A program made the position numbers and the translations under genes. A DNA stretch of 64,000 nt from JAHEZL01 sp964406465 (GTDB taxonomy: Bacteria; Bacteroidota; Bacteroidia; Flavobacteriales_C; GCA-002722245), in the NCBI GenBank assembly GCA_964406465.1, contig CAYORT010000011.1:26590-90589 (forward strand). The letters run 5' to 3'. The notes beneath the pieces were generated by a model. It made no database searches, had not been told where the DNA came from, and worked only from the letters and a program-made list of their open reading frames with translations. Below are positions 45,294 to 54,600 of the stretch, one piece after another; position 1 is the stretch's first letter; each line of letters begins with the position of its first letter.

Positions 45294-45911
45294 ATGCCTA
45301 AAATTAAAATACCAAGAGGTAATCCGTCGTTAGACATGACTCCCATGGTGGATTTAGCTTTCTTGTTGGTTACCTTCTTCATGCTTACGGCAAGTTTTCG
45401 TACCGATGAGGCTGTAGTTGTTGACGTGCCCTCTTCTGTATCCGATAAAATGCTTCCCGATAGCAACATTGTTCAAGTGACCTTAGATACTGCAGGAATA
45501 GTTTTTTTCAATATAGATGGTGCTGAGGTTAGAAGAAATACCCTTCTAAAAATGGGAGAGAAATACAAAATACCTTTCACACAAGATGAGGTAAATGAAT
45601 TTTTGTTGATTAAGCATTACGGTCACTCAATTTCTAAAATGAAAGACTATCTCAATGCCACAAAAGGTGAAAGAGCTAGAATGGACAATAATGCTACTGG
45701 CATTCCAACTGATTCTTTAGCTAATCAATTAGGAGACTGGATAGCTTATGGAAGATTGGCTGCCTACAACAAATCAAAAGACATCAAATTGAAATACGCA
45801 ATTAAAGCTGATGGTAGAACAGATTACAAAGTGGTAAGAAAAGTATTTGACACTTTTGGCAAATACAACATTTACACATTCAGTTTAATCACAAATTTGG
45901 AACAAGAGTAA
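45294..45911 (+). CDS. exbD: ExbD/TolR-type biopolymer transport protein (first copy)
   Basis: A 205-residue membrane protein with one N-terminal helix carrying the conserved proton-relay aspartate in DMTPMVDLAFLL, followed by a periplasmic domain. It is longer than enterobacterial ExbD (about 140) because of an insertion in the middle (about 85-150). It follows exbB by 31 bases and precedes a second exbD by one base. Together the two probably form a heteromeric ExbD pair. Confidence 0.9.
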   Translation: MPKIKIPRGNPSLDMTPMVDLAFLLVTFFMLTASFRTDEAVVVDVPSSVSDKMLPDSNIVQVTLDTAGIVFFNIDGAEVRRNTLLKMGEKYKIPFTQDEVNEFLLIKHYGHSISKMKDYLNATKGERARMDNNATGIPTDSLANQLGDWIAYGRLAAYNKSKDIKLKYAIKADGRTDYKVVRKVFDTFGKYNIYTFSLITNLEQE

Positions 45912-45912
45912 A

Positions 45913-46539
45913 ATGGCTGAATTAAACACAGACGACAGTTCTGGCAAGAGCGGTAAACACTCTAAGAAACGCGCCAAAAAATCATCTACCAAGGTGGACA
46001 TGACCCCCATGGTTGACTTGGCCTTCTTGCTACTTACCTTCTTCGTTCTTACCGCAACTTTTGGTAAACCTAAAACCATGCAACTTCAATTGCCTGTAAA
46101 ATCGAAAGACGAAAGCACCAAGAGAAAAGTAAAAGATGAAACGGCAATGACTGTGTTATTGAGCGACAATACAGATTCTATTTACTACTACATGGGAATG
46201 TTCGATGAAAAGAAAACTCAAATTCTTATCACCAACTACTCTAAAGACGGTATTAGAAAGGTATTATTAGAGAAAAACAAAAGCGTGATTGAGAAAGTCA
46301 ATGAGTTGAAAAATAAATTTAAAAGTGGAGCTATAGCCGATTCCACATTACAAAGTGAAACCAAGAAAATTCAATACGACAATAATTCTTTAACTGTAAT
46401 GGTTAAAACCGAAGATAAAACCAAATACAAAAACTTGGTTGACTTTATGGATGAATTAAACATTACAGATGTAGTCAAAGTATCAATTGGAGATATCTCT
46501 CGTCCGGAACAAAACTTATTAAAAAAATTAAATTTATAA
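45913..46539 (+). CDS. exbD: ExbD/TolR-type biopolymer transport protein (second copy)
   Basis: A 208-residue paralogue of the preceding gene. Its N-terminal cytoplasmic tail is strongly basic (KHSKKRAKKSS), followed by DMTPMVDLAFLLLTFFVLT with the same aspartate. The periplasmic part has a Lys-rich middle insertion and a TolR-like C-terminus. The two copies differ enough to be distinct subunits. It is spaced one base from the first copy and three from tonB. Confidence 0.9.
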   Translation: MAELNTDDSSGKSGKHSKKRAKKSSTKVDMTPMVDLAFLLLTFFVLTATFGKPKTMQLQLPVKSKDESTKRKVKDETAMTVLLSDNTDSIYYYMGMFDEKKTQILITNYSKDGIRKVLLEKNKSVIEKVNELKNKFKSGAIADSTLQSETKKIQYDNNSLTVMVKTEDKTKYKNLVDFMDELNITDVVKVSIGDISRPEQNLLKKLNL

Positions 46540-46542
46540 ACG

Positions 46543-47337
46543 ATGGAACAAAACAACTTGTTTGTTCCTGAGTGGAACAATCCAACATCTGAAGAGAGAA
46601 ACGAAGTAGTTTTTGAAAAAAAGAACAAAAAGTACGGAGCGTTTATACTAAGAAAGAATTATTCAAAAAATATCATCCTAGCCTTTATCTGTACAGCAAT
46701 TGTTGTAACTACCTTCGCTATGATTCCATTGACTCAGGCATTGCTTAAACCTGCTCCAAAAAAATTGAAATTAAAAGCGATTGCTATTGTAACAGATGTT
46801 CAAGATATTCCACCGCCAGAAGAAGATAAAAAAATTGAAGAAATTCAGCAACCAAAAATTGCGACCCAACAGCTTACTGAATTTGCTCCGTCACCCAAAG
46901 ATGACGTAGATCCTATTAATCCTTTTGATGAATTAATTGCTGCGGGCACTAAAAATCAAAAAGGAGATAATGAGCCACTTCCTATGGATGAAGATCCAAC
47001 AGGAGGAGAAGATCCTAGAGGCGGTAAATCGAAAGGCAATTCATTTAAAGGATTTCAGGCAACTCCTCGTTATCTTGGCAAAGGAACAGTAGAAGATTAT
47101 ATTGCTGCTAATGTTGATCCCGCATCATTGGAGAAAGAAGGTGCTATCGTTGTTCAATATGTAGTAAGTGCGCAAGGCAAAATTAGTGATGTTAAAATTA
47201 TTAAAGGTCTAAACCAACAACTGAATGATGAAGTTTTAAGAGTAGTAAAAACTTTGAAGTATAAACCTGCGCTTCAGAACGGAAACCCTGTGCCATTTGC
47301 TGTTCAAGTGCCTCTTTCATTTATTTTCGGAGAATAA
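46543..47337 (+). CDS. tonB: energy transducer TonB
   Basis: A 264-residue TonB. A cytoplasmic tail of about 40 residues precedes a single membrane helix (about 45-65), then a Pro/Asp/Glu-rich spacer with DIPPPEEDKK, a glycine-rich stretch and the C-terminal TonB domain (about 175-264, VQYVVSAQGKISDVKIIKG, LKYKPALQNG, VPLSFIFGE). It couples the ExbBD proton channel to TonB-dependent receptors such as the one at 24732-27041. Middle gene of the operon. Confidence 0.93.
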   Translation: MEQNNLFVPEWNNPTSEERNEVVFEKKNKKYGAFILRKNYSKNIILAFICTAIVVTTFAMIPLTQALLKPAPKKLKLKAIAIVTDVQDIPPPEEDKKIEEIQQPKIATQQLTEFAPSPKDDVDPINPFDELIAAGTKNQKGDNEPLPMDEDPTGGEDPRGGKSKGNSFKGFQATPRYLGKGTVEDYIAANVDPASLEKEGAIVVQYVVSAQGKISDVKIIKGLNQQLNDEVLRVVKTLKYKPALQNGNPVPFAVQVPLSFIFGE

Positions 47338-47353
47338 TTCAACATACTGCACT

Positions 47354-47566
47354 GTGAAAAACATTCTTACCATCTTCAACATAGTAATGATTGTTATTTA
47401 CTTTCTCTGCTCAGCGATTTTATTATTAAGTGATGAGATTATTGATTGGATTAAAAATCCCAACCGCAAGGCCCTAGCCCTGGTGCTTGCTGCCTATGGT
47501 TTATTTAAACTTTATAGATTTTACAAAACCAGAAATATGGAGACAAGCGAAAATGAACAAGTGTAA
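47354..47566 (+). CDS. small two-helix membrane protein in the tonB operon
   Basis: A 70-residue protein if initiated at GTG 47354 (VKNILTIFNIV); the frame stays open further upstream inside tonB, but that portion is not protein-like. Two hydrophobic helices (about 5-25 and 38-55) are separated by a charged loop (DEIIDWIKNPNRKA). It begins 17 bases after the tonB stop, and its end overlaps the next gene by 14 bases, so it is probably translated. Function unknown; perhaps an accessory subunit. Confidence 0.6.
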   Translation: MKNILTIFNIVMIVIYFLCSAILLLSDEIIDWIKNPNRKALALVLAAYGLFKLYRFYKTRNMETSENEQV

Positions 47567-48500
47567 ATCACATATTTTTCTGGCATTGCCTTTAAGCTTC
47601 GTGCTTTTATTTCAGGCTTGTAACGATTCGGGTAAAAAATACACCGACACGCCCACTTCTGGTAACATAGATATCGCAGTAGATGAATCTTATACATCTA
47701 TTATCGATGCAGAGATTGAAACATTTGAATCCTTATATCGCAAAGCCAAAATAAACGCACATTATCTGCAGGAAGGAGACGCATTAAAACTATTCATGAG
47801 CGATTCTGCACGCATTATTGTAATGAATAGAGAACTCAATGAAGCTGAAAAAAGTGAGTTTGAAGCCAGAAATTTAAAACCAAGAATCACTAAAATAGCT
47901 TACGACGGCATAGCCATCATCGTTCACCCTAAAAACCAAGATACTTTGCTAAGCATGCAGCAGCTATCTGAAATTTTCAGTGGTAAAACAAAAACCTGGA
48001 CTGCACTAAACAGCAAATCGCAATTGGGCGATATTAGTATCATTCTAGACAATAAAGAATCATCGAATGGCAGATTATTGAAAGAGAAGTTTTTACAAAG
48101 CAACACTTTCCCAAAAAACTGCTATGCCGCAAAATCCAATGAAGAAGTAATCAACTATGTAAACAAGCATCCTAATTCAATTGGAATTATAGGCGCAAAC
48201 TTTATTAGTGATAAAGACGATACTTTGGCATTAAGTTTTCTTAAAAAAGTAAATGTTGTAGCTTTGTGCGAAGGAAATTGCAGTGATGAAAACAATTACT
48301 ACAAGCCTTACCAAGCGTACGTAAAACTTAAACAGTATCCTTTGTATCGAACAGTGTACATTATAAGCAGAGAAGCTAGAGCCGGATTAGGTTCGGGATT
48401 CACTGCGTTTGTAGCTGGAGATAAAGGACAAAGAATAATATTAAAATCGGGACTAGTGCCCGCCACCGGTCCAGTAAGAATCATTGAAATAAGCAACTAA
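47553..48500 (+). CDS. PstS-like substrate-binding lipoprotein
   Basis: A 315-residue lipoprotein starting at ATG 47553 (MNKCKSHIF); the lipobox is LFQAC. The body has the PBP-like fold of the phosphate-binding PstS group (GNIDIAVDESYTSI, IVMNRELNEAEKSEF, YDGIAIIVHP, LSEIFSGKTKTW). No pst transporter genes lie nearby, so it is unlikely to be a simple ABC-transport component. Its position inside the ExbB-TonB operon suggests a ligand-binding role in TonB-linked processes. Followed two bases later by the TPR gene. Confidence 0.8.
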   Translation: MNKCKSHIFLALPLSFVLLFQACNDSGKKYTDTPTSGNIDIAVDESYTSIIDAEIETFESLYRKAKINAHYLQEGDALKLFMSDSARIIVMNRELNEAEKSEFEARNLKPRITKIAYDGIAIIVHPKNQDTLLSMQQLSEIFSGKTKTWTALNSKSQLGDISIILDNKESSNGRLLKEKFLQSNTFPKNCYAAKSNEEVINYVNKHPNSIGIIGANFISDKDDTLALSFLKKVNVVALCEGNCSDENNYYKPYQAYVKLKQYPLYRTVYIISREARAGLGSGFTAFVAGDKGQRIILKSGLVPATGPVRIIEISN

Positions 48501-48502
48501 CC

Positions 48503-50104
48503 ATGAATACTCTACGAAAAATTTCAGCAGCTTTAACCTTAGTAATTACTGCTTCAATACAATTGAATGCACAATCTTTAAAGGAAGCCATTAAATTAAC
48601 CGAAGGGGAAAAATTCCCTAAAGCCTCTGATGCTTTTGCGCAGTTGATCAAAGCTGATCCAAGCAATGCTCAAAATTATTTTTACTGTGCAAACAACTAT
48701 TTTAAGTGGGGAAAAACCGATTCAGCTAAAATTATTTACAACCAAGGTATAGCAGCAGCCCCTAAAAGCGCAATCAATTATGCCGGCTTAGGGCAGGTGC
48801 AATGGGCGCTTAACGACACTGCTGAAGGTGCTGCCAACATGAATAAGGCTCTTTTACTGTGCAAATCAAAAGACATCTTAGTTATCAATAAAGTTGCCGA
48901 CGCATACATCAATTATACTTACAAAAAGATTCCTACTGCTCAAGCTTTATTGGCAAAAGGCGAAAAGAAATTTTATAAAAATACAGATTTACATATCCTA
49001 AAAGGAGACGCATATCTCTTGAACAACCAAACAAGCGAAGCATTTTCTTCTTATGAAACTGCCTACGATCTTGATTCAACCTCATTTACTGTATTATTAA
49101 AATTGGGAAATGTTATGGCTGGAGCCCAACAATATGGAAAAGCTTTAGATTACTTGGTAGCCATTAACATTATGGATTCAACTTTTGTACCTGCCTACAA
49201 AGAGAAAGCTTATATGTGTGAACAAATGAAAGACTACGCCTTAGCAATTGAACAATTAAAAAAATATTTATCCTACAACGAGAACACTGCAACCAGAACT
49301 GATTTAGCATTCGACTACTATTTGAATGATGAGTTTCGTAATGCATTGCAAGAAATAAATACTATTCAATCTACCGACACCAGCAATATTAGATTATATC
49401 GTTTAGCTGCAAATAGTTATTACGAATTAGCATCTTACGATAGCTGTGCTGCTAATATGCAGAAATTTATAGAACGTGCTCCTCAAGACACTTCTATAAG
49501 AATTAGCAGCAAAGATTATATGGTTTATGGTAAATCTTTGGCAAAAACAGTTCAAGATTCAATGGCAGTGATTTACCTAAAAAAAGCACTAGAATTGTCG
49601 CCTAATCTTATTGATTTATATAGTGATTTGGGCAATAGCTATGCTAAATTGAAAAATTATCCAGAGGCCGTAAAGTATCATGAGCTAAAGATATTGAACA
49701 AAAAAGAAAAATCTGATGTTAGAGACTATAACGCTTTAGCTAACGCCTTCTATCAAAATAAAGAATATGAAAAAGCTGACTCAATCTATAAAAAAGTAAT
49801 TGAGCTAAAACCTGAAGGCTACAACGGGTATTTAATGAGAGCAAGATGTAACGACAGATTAGATCCAGAAAGATCAACTGGAAGAGCAATTCCTCACTAT
49901 GAGCTTGTTTTCCAAAAAGCAGATCCAGAAAAAAATAAAAAGGATATCGTTAACGGACTATACTATTGCGGTATTCACTACATCAAGATTAAAGAGTACA
50001 AAAAGGCAAAAGAAGTTTACTTGAAAATCATTGCTATCGAACCCGAAAGTCCCGAAGCAAACAAATTCCTCAACACTCCAATGATCAAAAAAATTAAATT
50101 GTAA
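48503..50104 (+). CDS. TPR-repeat periplasmic protein, last gene of the tonB operon
   Basis: A 533-residue protein with a signal peptide (ends near IQLNAQ) and TPR-like helical pairs across most of its length (for example NYFYCANNYFKWGKTDSA and LIDLYSDLGNSYAKLKNYPEA). TPR arrays mediate protein-protein contacts. It follows the PstS-like gene by two bases and is followed by a strong bidirectional terminator, so it ends the operon. Its partner could be the lipoprotein, TonB or a receptor. Confidence 0.85.
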   Translation: MNTLRKISAALTLVITASIQLNAQSLKEAIKLTEGEKFPKASDAFAQLIKADPSNAQNYFYCANNYFKWGKTDSAKIIYNQGIAAAPKSAINYAGLGQVQWALNDTAEGAANMNKALLLCKSKDILVINKVADAYINYTYKKIPTAQALLAKGEKKFYKNTDLHILKGDAYLLNNQTSEAFSSYETAYDLDSTSFTVLLKLGNVMAGAQQYGKALDYLVAINIMDSTFVPAYKEKAYMCEQMKDYALAIEQLKKYLSYNENTATRTDLAFDYYLNDEFRNALQEINTIQSTDTSNIRLYRLAANSYYELASYDSCAANMQKFIERAPQDTSIRISSKDYMVYGKSLAKTVQDSMAVIYLKKALELSPNLIDLYSDLGNSYAKLKNYPEAVKYHELKILNKKEKSDVRDYNALANAFYQNKEYEKADSIYKKVIELKPEGYNGYLMRARCNDRLDPERSTGRAIPHYELVFQKADPEKNKKDIVNGLYYCGIHYIKIKEYKKAKEVYLKIIAIEPESPEANKFLNTPMIKKIKL

Positions 50105-50114
50105 GTCATAACAC

Positions 50115-50152
50115 AAAAATCCCCGTTAGCGAATAAACTAACGGGGATTTTT
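50115..50152. terminator. bidirectional terminator between the TPR and ferredoxin genes
   Basis: Perfect 15-base-pair stem (AAAAATCCCCGTTAG arm) with an eight-base loop, A/T-flanked on both sides, between two convergent genes. The arms are identical to those at 12190-12223. Confidence 0.9.
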
Positions 50153-50155
50153 CTT

Positions 50156-50386
50156 TTATATCTGACTCACTTTGATGATTTTCACCGGACAAGCCTCAGC
50201 GGCTTTTTCATTTTGCTCTAAATACTCATTACCCACCCGCACGGTAAAAAATCCATTTTTTTCTTTTGCATTGAGCAACACACTCTTCCCGTCTTTCTTC
50301 GACATTCGCCATTGCTCGCGCGCCAATTCAACGCAATAATTGCATCCTATGCATCGGTTGCGAACCTGTGTAATTACTACAGCCAT
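50156..50386 (-). CDS. single-cluster [4Fe-4S] ferredoxin
   Basis: A 76-residue ferredoxin. Three cysteines are in RCIGCNYC (C12, C15, C18) and the fourth in EACPVKII (C66), the pattern of a monocluster [4Fe-4S] protein. The middle of the protein is an extended insertion without cysteines. Its ATG overlaps the stop of the upstream U32 gene (TAATG), so it is coupled to it and probably serves as its Fe-S or electron partner. Confidence 0.85.
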   Translation of the reverse strand: MAVVITQVRNRCIGCNYCVELAREQWRMSKKDGKSVLLNAKEKNGFFTVRVGNEYLEQNEKAAEACPVKIIKVSQI

Positions 50387-51621
50387 TATGCTTCTACTAT
50401 CTTATAAAGTTTATCACTCGGACGAATTTTATCTTCAATTGGCAAAGTGCACAGCATCCCCTTTTCAGCTATTTCAACCACCTTATTGTCTACCCTAACC
50501 TCTTTTGCATCTAACTCAATCACCCCTGTGGTTGGACCGGTAATCAATAATTTATCTCCCTTTTTAAGTGTGTGACTTTCAATTTTAAACTCGCCCACTT
50601 TGCTCTTTGCATAGTATTTAAGTCCCTGACCAATATAAATTTTCTTTTGAGTAGCATGAGAACCATCGGTTCCCGACCACTCCCCTAATTTTTGTCCCAA
50701 ATAATAACCACTCCAAAACCCTCTATTGTAAACCGTTTCTAATCGCTTCATCCAAGCTTCTACTTTCTCTTTGTTGTACGCCCCATCCAAATAAGCGTCA
50801 ATAGCTTCTCGATAACATTGCACGACCGTTTTCACGTATTCGGGAGCTCTACCTCTACCTTCAATCTTTAGCACCGAAATACCGGTTCCTAGCAATACAT
50901 CCAAGAAATCGATGGTACACAAATCCTTGGGCGACATGATATATTCGTTATCTATTTCGAGTTCAATACCCTCTTCATCAATAACACGATAGGTTCTTCT
51001 GCAATTTTGAATGCAAGCACCTCTATTTGCCGATGAATTATGAGAATGCAAGCTTAAGTAGCATTTACCAGAAACAGCCATACACAGCGCGCCATGAGCG
51101 AAAACCTCTACTTCCACTAGTTTACCCGAAGGACCGCAAATATTTTCCTTTTTGATACCCTCTACGATAGCGCGCATTTGATTGACACTTAACTCACGAG
51201 CAAGTACTACCACATCGGCAAACATGGCGTAAAACTTCACAGTTTCTAAGTTGGTGATATTCACTTGAGTGGAAATATGCACTTCTAAACCAATTGTTTT
51301 GGCATGCATTATCACCGCTTGATCGGCTGCAATAACAGCAGTGATACCACATTCTTTAGCAGTATTCACGATGCGTTTCATCAAACTAAGGTCGTGATCG
51401 TAAACAATGGTGTTTAAAGTTAGATATGTTCTAACCTTATTTTCCTTTGCTCTTTTTGCTATTTCTGGCAAATCATCAATGGTAAAATTCATTGTGGCGC
51501 GAGCACGCATATTCAACTGTTCTATGCCAAAGTAAATAGAATCGGCACCACCTTGTATAGCAGCCATAAACGACTCAAAACTCCCTGCCGGAGCCATCAA
51601 CTCAATTTTTCTTTTTGTCAT
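50386..51621 (-). CDS. U32-family protein, probable tRNA uridine-34 hydroxylation enzyme (TrhP/YegQ type)
   Basis: A 411-residue peptidase U32-family protein. Members of this family such as E. coli TrhP are implicated in formation of 5-hydroxyuridine at tRNA position 34 rather than in proteolysis. A TIM-barrel-like N-terminal part (MAPAGSFESFMAAIQGGADSIY) is followed by the cysteine-rich region CMAVSGKC and GACIQNCRR, giving four conserved cysteines that could hold an Fe-S cluster. Coupled to a ferredoxin gene. Function is by family inference. Confidence 0.8.
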   Translation of the reverse strand: MTKRKIELMAPAGSFESFMAAIQGGADSIYFGIEQLNMRARATMNFTIDDLPEIAKRAKENKVRTYLTLNTIVYDHDLSLMKRIVNTAKECGITAVIAADQAVIMHAKTIGLEVHISTQVNITNLETVKFYAMFADVVVLARELSVNQMRAIVEGIKKENICGPSGKLVEVEVFAHGALCMAVSGKCYLSLHSHNSSANRGACIQNCRRTYRVIDEEGIELEIDNEYIMSPKDLCTIDFLDVLLGTGISVLKIEGRGRAPEYVKTVVQCYREAIDAYLDGAYNKEKVEAWMKRLETVYNRGFWSGYYLGQKLGEWSGTDGSHATQKKIYIGQGLKYYAKSKVGEFKIESHTLKKGDKLLITGPTTGVIELDAKEVRVDNKVVEIAEKGMLCTLPIEDKIRPSDKLYKIVEA

Positions 51622-51687
51622 GCGACAAATTAAAGAAGACTTGATAAATGCGACTATGATTTAAATCAGAATTAAAGAGGTTTTATG

Positions 51688-54600
51688 CTACTTCATCTTC
51701 TCATAATACTGAATTGCAGTAGTCATATTGATTTTAACACCCTTATAGAATGCAATCAAAAACGAATCTTGTAAACCTTTGGCTTTTAATTCTTCTCGAT
51801 ATGCTGCTGCCTCTGCTGGATCTTTAAATTCACGAGAAAGATATCTTTTCAAGCCTTGATCGGTAATTTCTACTTTCAAGTCGGGAATAGTAGCGAAAAT
51901 AGCCTGAATATTGGCTGGTGGTTCGCCAGCAAATAAGCCCACTTGAACATAAATTTTAAGAGAAGATAAATTGGTTGAATCTTTTGAAATTGGAGCTGTA
52001 TTCACTTCCTTATTAACTGAATTTGTAGCTGCTTTTGTACTTTGCTTTTGAGTAGAATCATTGGCAATTTTCTTGAATTCATCTGGATTCACCAAGTCAC
52101 TTACAGATACTCTTGCTCCATCTTTATATGCCGTAACGAAAGCATCATTGAACCCTTTTTCACGCATACTCATTTTCAATTCTTGGGCCTCTTTGTAATT
52201 GTTGAGAGAACCTACAGCATATCTAACCAAGCCATCTTGTCCGTCGAAACGCACCACCTGAACACCTTTAAACACCGATTCATTTACCTTATTCTTAAAA
52301 GCTCCCAATTGCACTCTGTACACCACTTTACCATCCTTAACTACCGTTTGAGCAGCTGCATTCTTGGTATTTGGAATATTGTTGAATTTTTTTCCGTCAT
52401 ATTTAACAACTTCGGTATTGAAGCCTTGCTCACTTAATTTTTTAGCACGCACTTTAGCAGAGTCAAGATTCACGTAATTTCCGGCTGTGTAAGTAGTTTT
52501 TGTTGGATCATAGGTTTCTGTTCCTTTCACATCTGGAATATTTAATATTTTATCCATTTCTGCACCACTTACACCTTTGTCGAATTCGCCAACCTTCACC
52601 GCAAATTTTCCAATTAATTCCTTGTTTTTCACAGAATCTTCGACAGCCGCAACCTGATCATTTTCCTTGTTGGTGGTAGCCTTGATCAATTTTCCATCTT
52701 GCACCTTAACCAATTCAGGATTCTTAATTCCTTTGGCTTTCTGTTCATTTAATTTTTTAATAGCAACTTGTAAATCGCCATAAGTTCCCACCACTACATC
52801 TTCAGAACCAGCATCATTCTTAACTTTAATAGCCCCTGGAATCGATTCTAATTTTGCTCTTTGCTCTTTAGTGGTGTTTGAATCTAGAGTGCCTAGTTTT
52901 ACCGCATACTGACCATCTTTCAATTTAGGATTTGAAACTGGAGTACTTACAGAGTTGCTTGTGTTTGCATCAGCTGCAGTGTTTGTAGTGTTTGAAGGAT
53001 TAGAGCTATTTGCCGAGTTCGATGTATTACTTGCTACGTTAGTTACAGGATTAATAGTATTAAGTTTTCCTTGCTCTACTTTTACAATTTCAGTTTTGAA
53101 TCCTTTTTTCTTTAAGGCTTCGGCCTCAGCTTTTGCCGATTCTACCGAAAGATACCCCGATTTATTACTCAACACATCCTTAGTACCATCGCCATTTTCT
53201 ACCTTTAAATTTTGGGGCAATTGCTTGTCAATCTTTTGTTTCTCTGCTTCAGAAGTTGCTGTAGTAATCTTCGTAGTTTTCACCGCATACTTACCTTCCA
53301 TCATCTCTAAATCGCTTGGCATTTTTTGAGGTGTTTCTTTATAGAAAGAGCTGTCTTTTTCATCGACTACCTTTCCATTCACTACTTTTACCACTTTAGC
53401 ATCCTTAAACTCCTTCTTAAATGTTGGTAAATCAACCGATGCTGTTGTTAAATCTTTGTATTTCCCTACTAGGTATTTATTAGAGTTTTTCTCTCCATTA
53501 ACCACTTTTACATCTTTATCGGCAGTAATAAATTTCGCTTTATCTTCATTGTTTGCACTAGCTTCGGTTGTTCCTAACTCGATGGCATATTGCCCTTCTT
53601 TGTCTTTAAGTTTTTCTTTGTTTTCTTCTTCTTTCTGAACCTCAGGAAATTTATCAGGATCCTCAATTGGGATAAATTGTGTTCCCTTTTGAATAACGAT
53701 TTTAGCCATTGGAAACTTGGCATCCAACAACTCTTTCTGACGAGCCTTAGCCGATTCAATATCGGCATATTTCCCCACCAAATAAGCATTTAAAGAGTCA
53801 TTAATGAAAGAGGCAATGATATCGGGTTGAGCCAAGAATTTATCTACATGTTCTGGCGGAATACGTTTTGAGTATTCGCCCACCAAAATTCTATAGGTAG
53901 CTCCTGTTCCTTTGTTAGAGTTGGCAAGTTTCACCAATACTTCATATGGAATATCTAATGAATCAATGTATCGTCGGTACCATTTCTCATAGTCGGCATC
54001 CGACATTTCAACACCATCATTGTTTACGTAGGCTTTGGCTGCCGACTCTTCTTTATCTAAATAATCGGGTACACCGTCATGGTCGCCATCTAGCGGACAA
54101 CCACTGCTATCAACCGCAACACCAGCTGGCGTTGAAAGACATTTGTCGTACCAGTCGAATACACCGTCGTTATCTCCGTCGTTGGTATTCACCGCAAAAT
54201 AATCTACAAATTGAAATTCTTTTTTACTTCGAGCAGCTCCCCCCAATAAATCGTAATGAAGCGAAGCAGAATTGAAAAAGAAATAATCTTTTGTTTTCGT
54301 TCCTGCGCGATCACCCTTACCTGCAATAGATATATTATCGATGTTATCTGTAAATGTGTAATGAAATGAAGTTCCTAATCGCAAGGCTATTCGTTCGCTC
54401 ACATTGAATTGCAAACCTAATCCTACAGGAATTGAGAAACTTACTCTTGAATAATTTCCCAAACCATCTAAATTCATACCTCTTAAGTCGGTCTCATACA
54501 CATAATCTCTCTTTAAAACTACTGCATCAACGGCATTTGGAGCAGTTTGAGGAAGATTTTTTACTGAACCATCATTCCAATAAAAATAAGGATTACCCAA

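Noticed and set aside
47553..48500. Phosphate ABC-transport system
   Set aside because: Only a PstS-like binding protein is present; no pstA, pstB, pstC or phoU lies nearby and the gene is embedded in the tonB operon.
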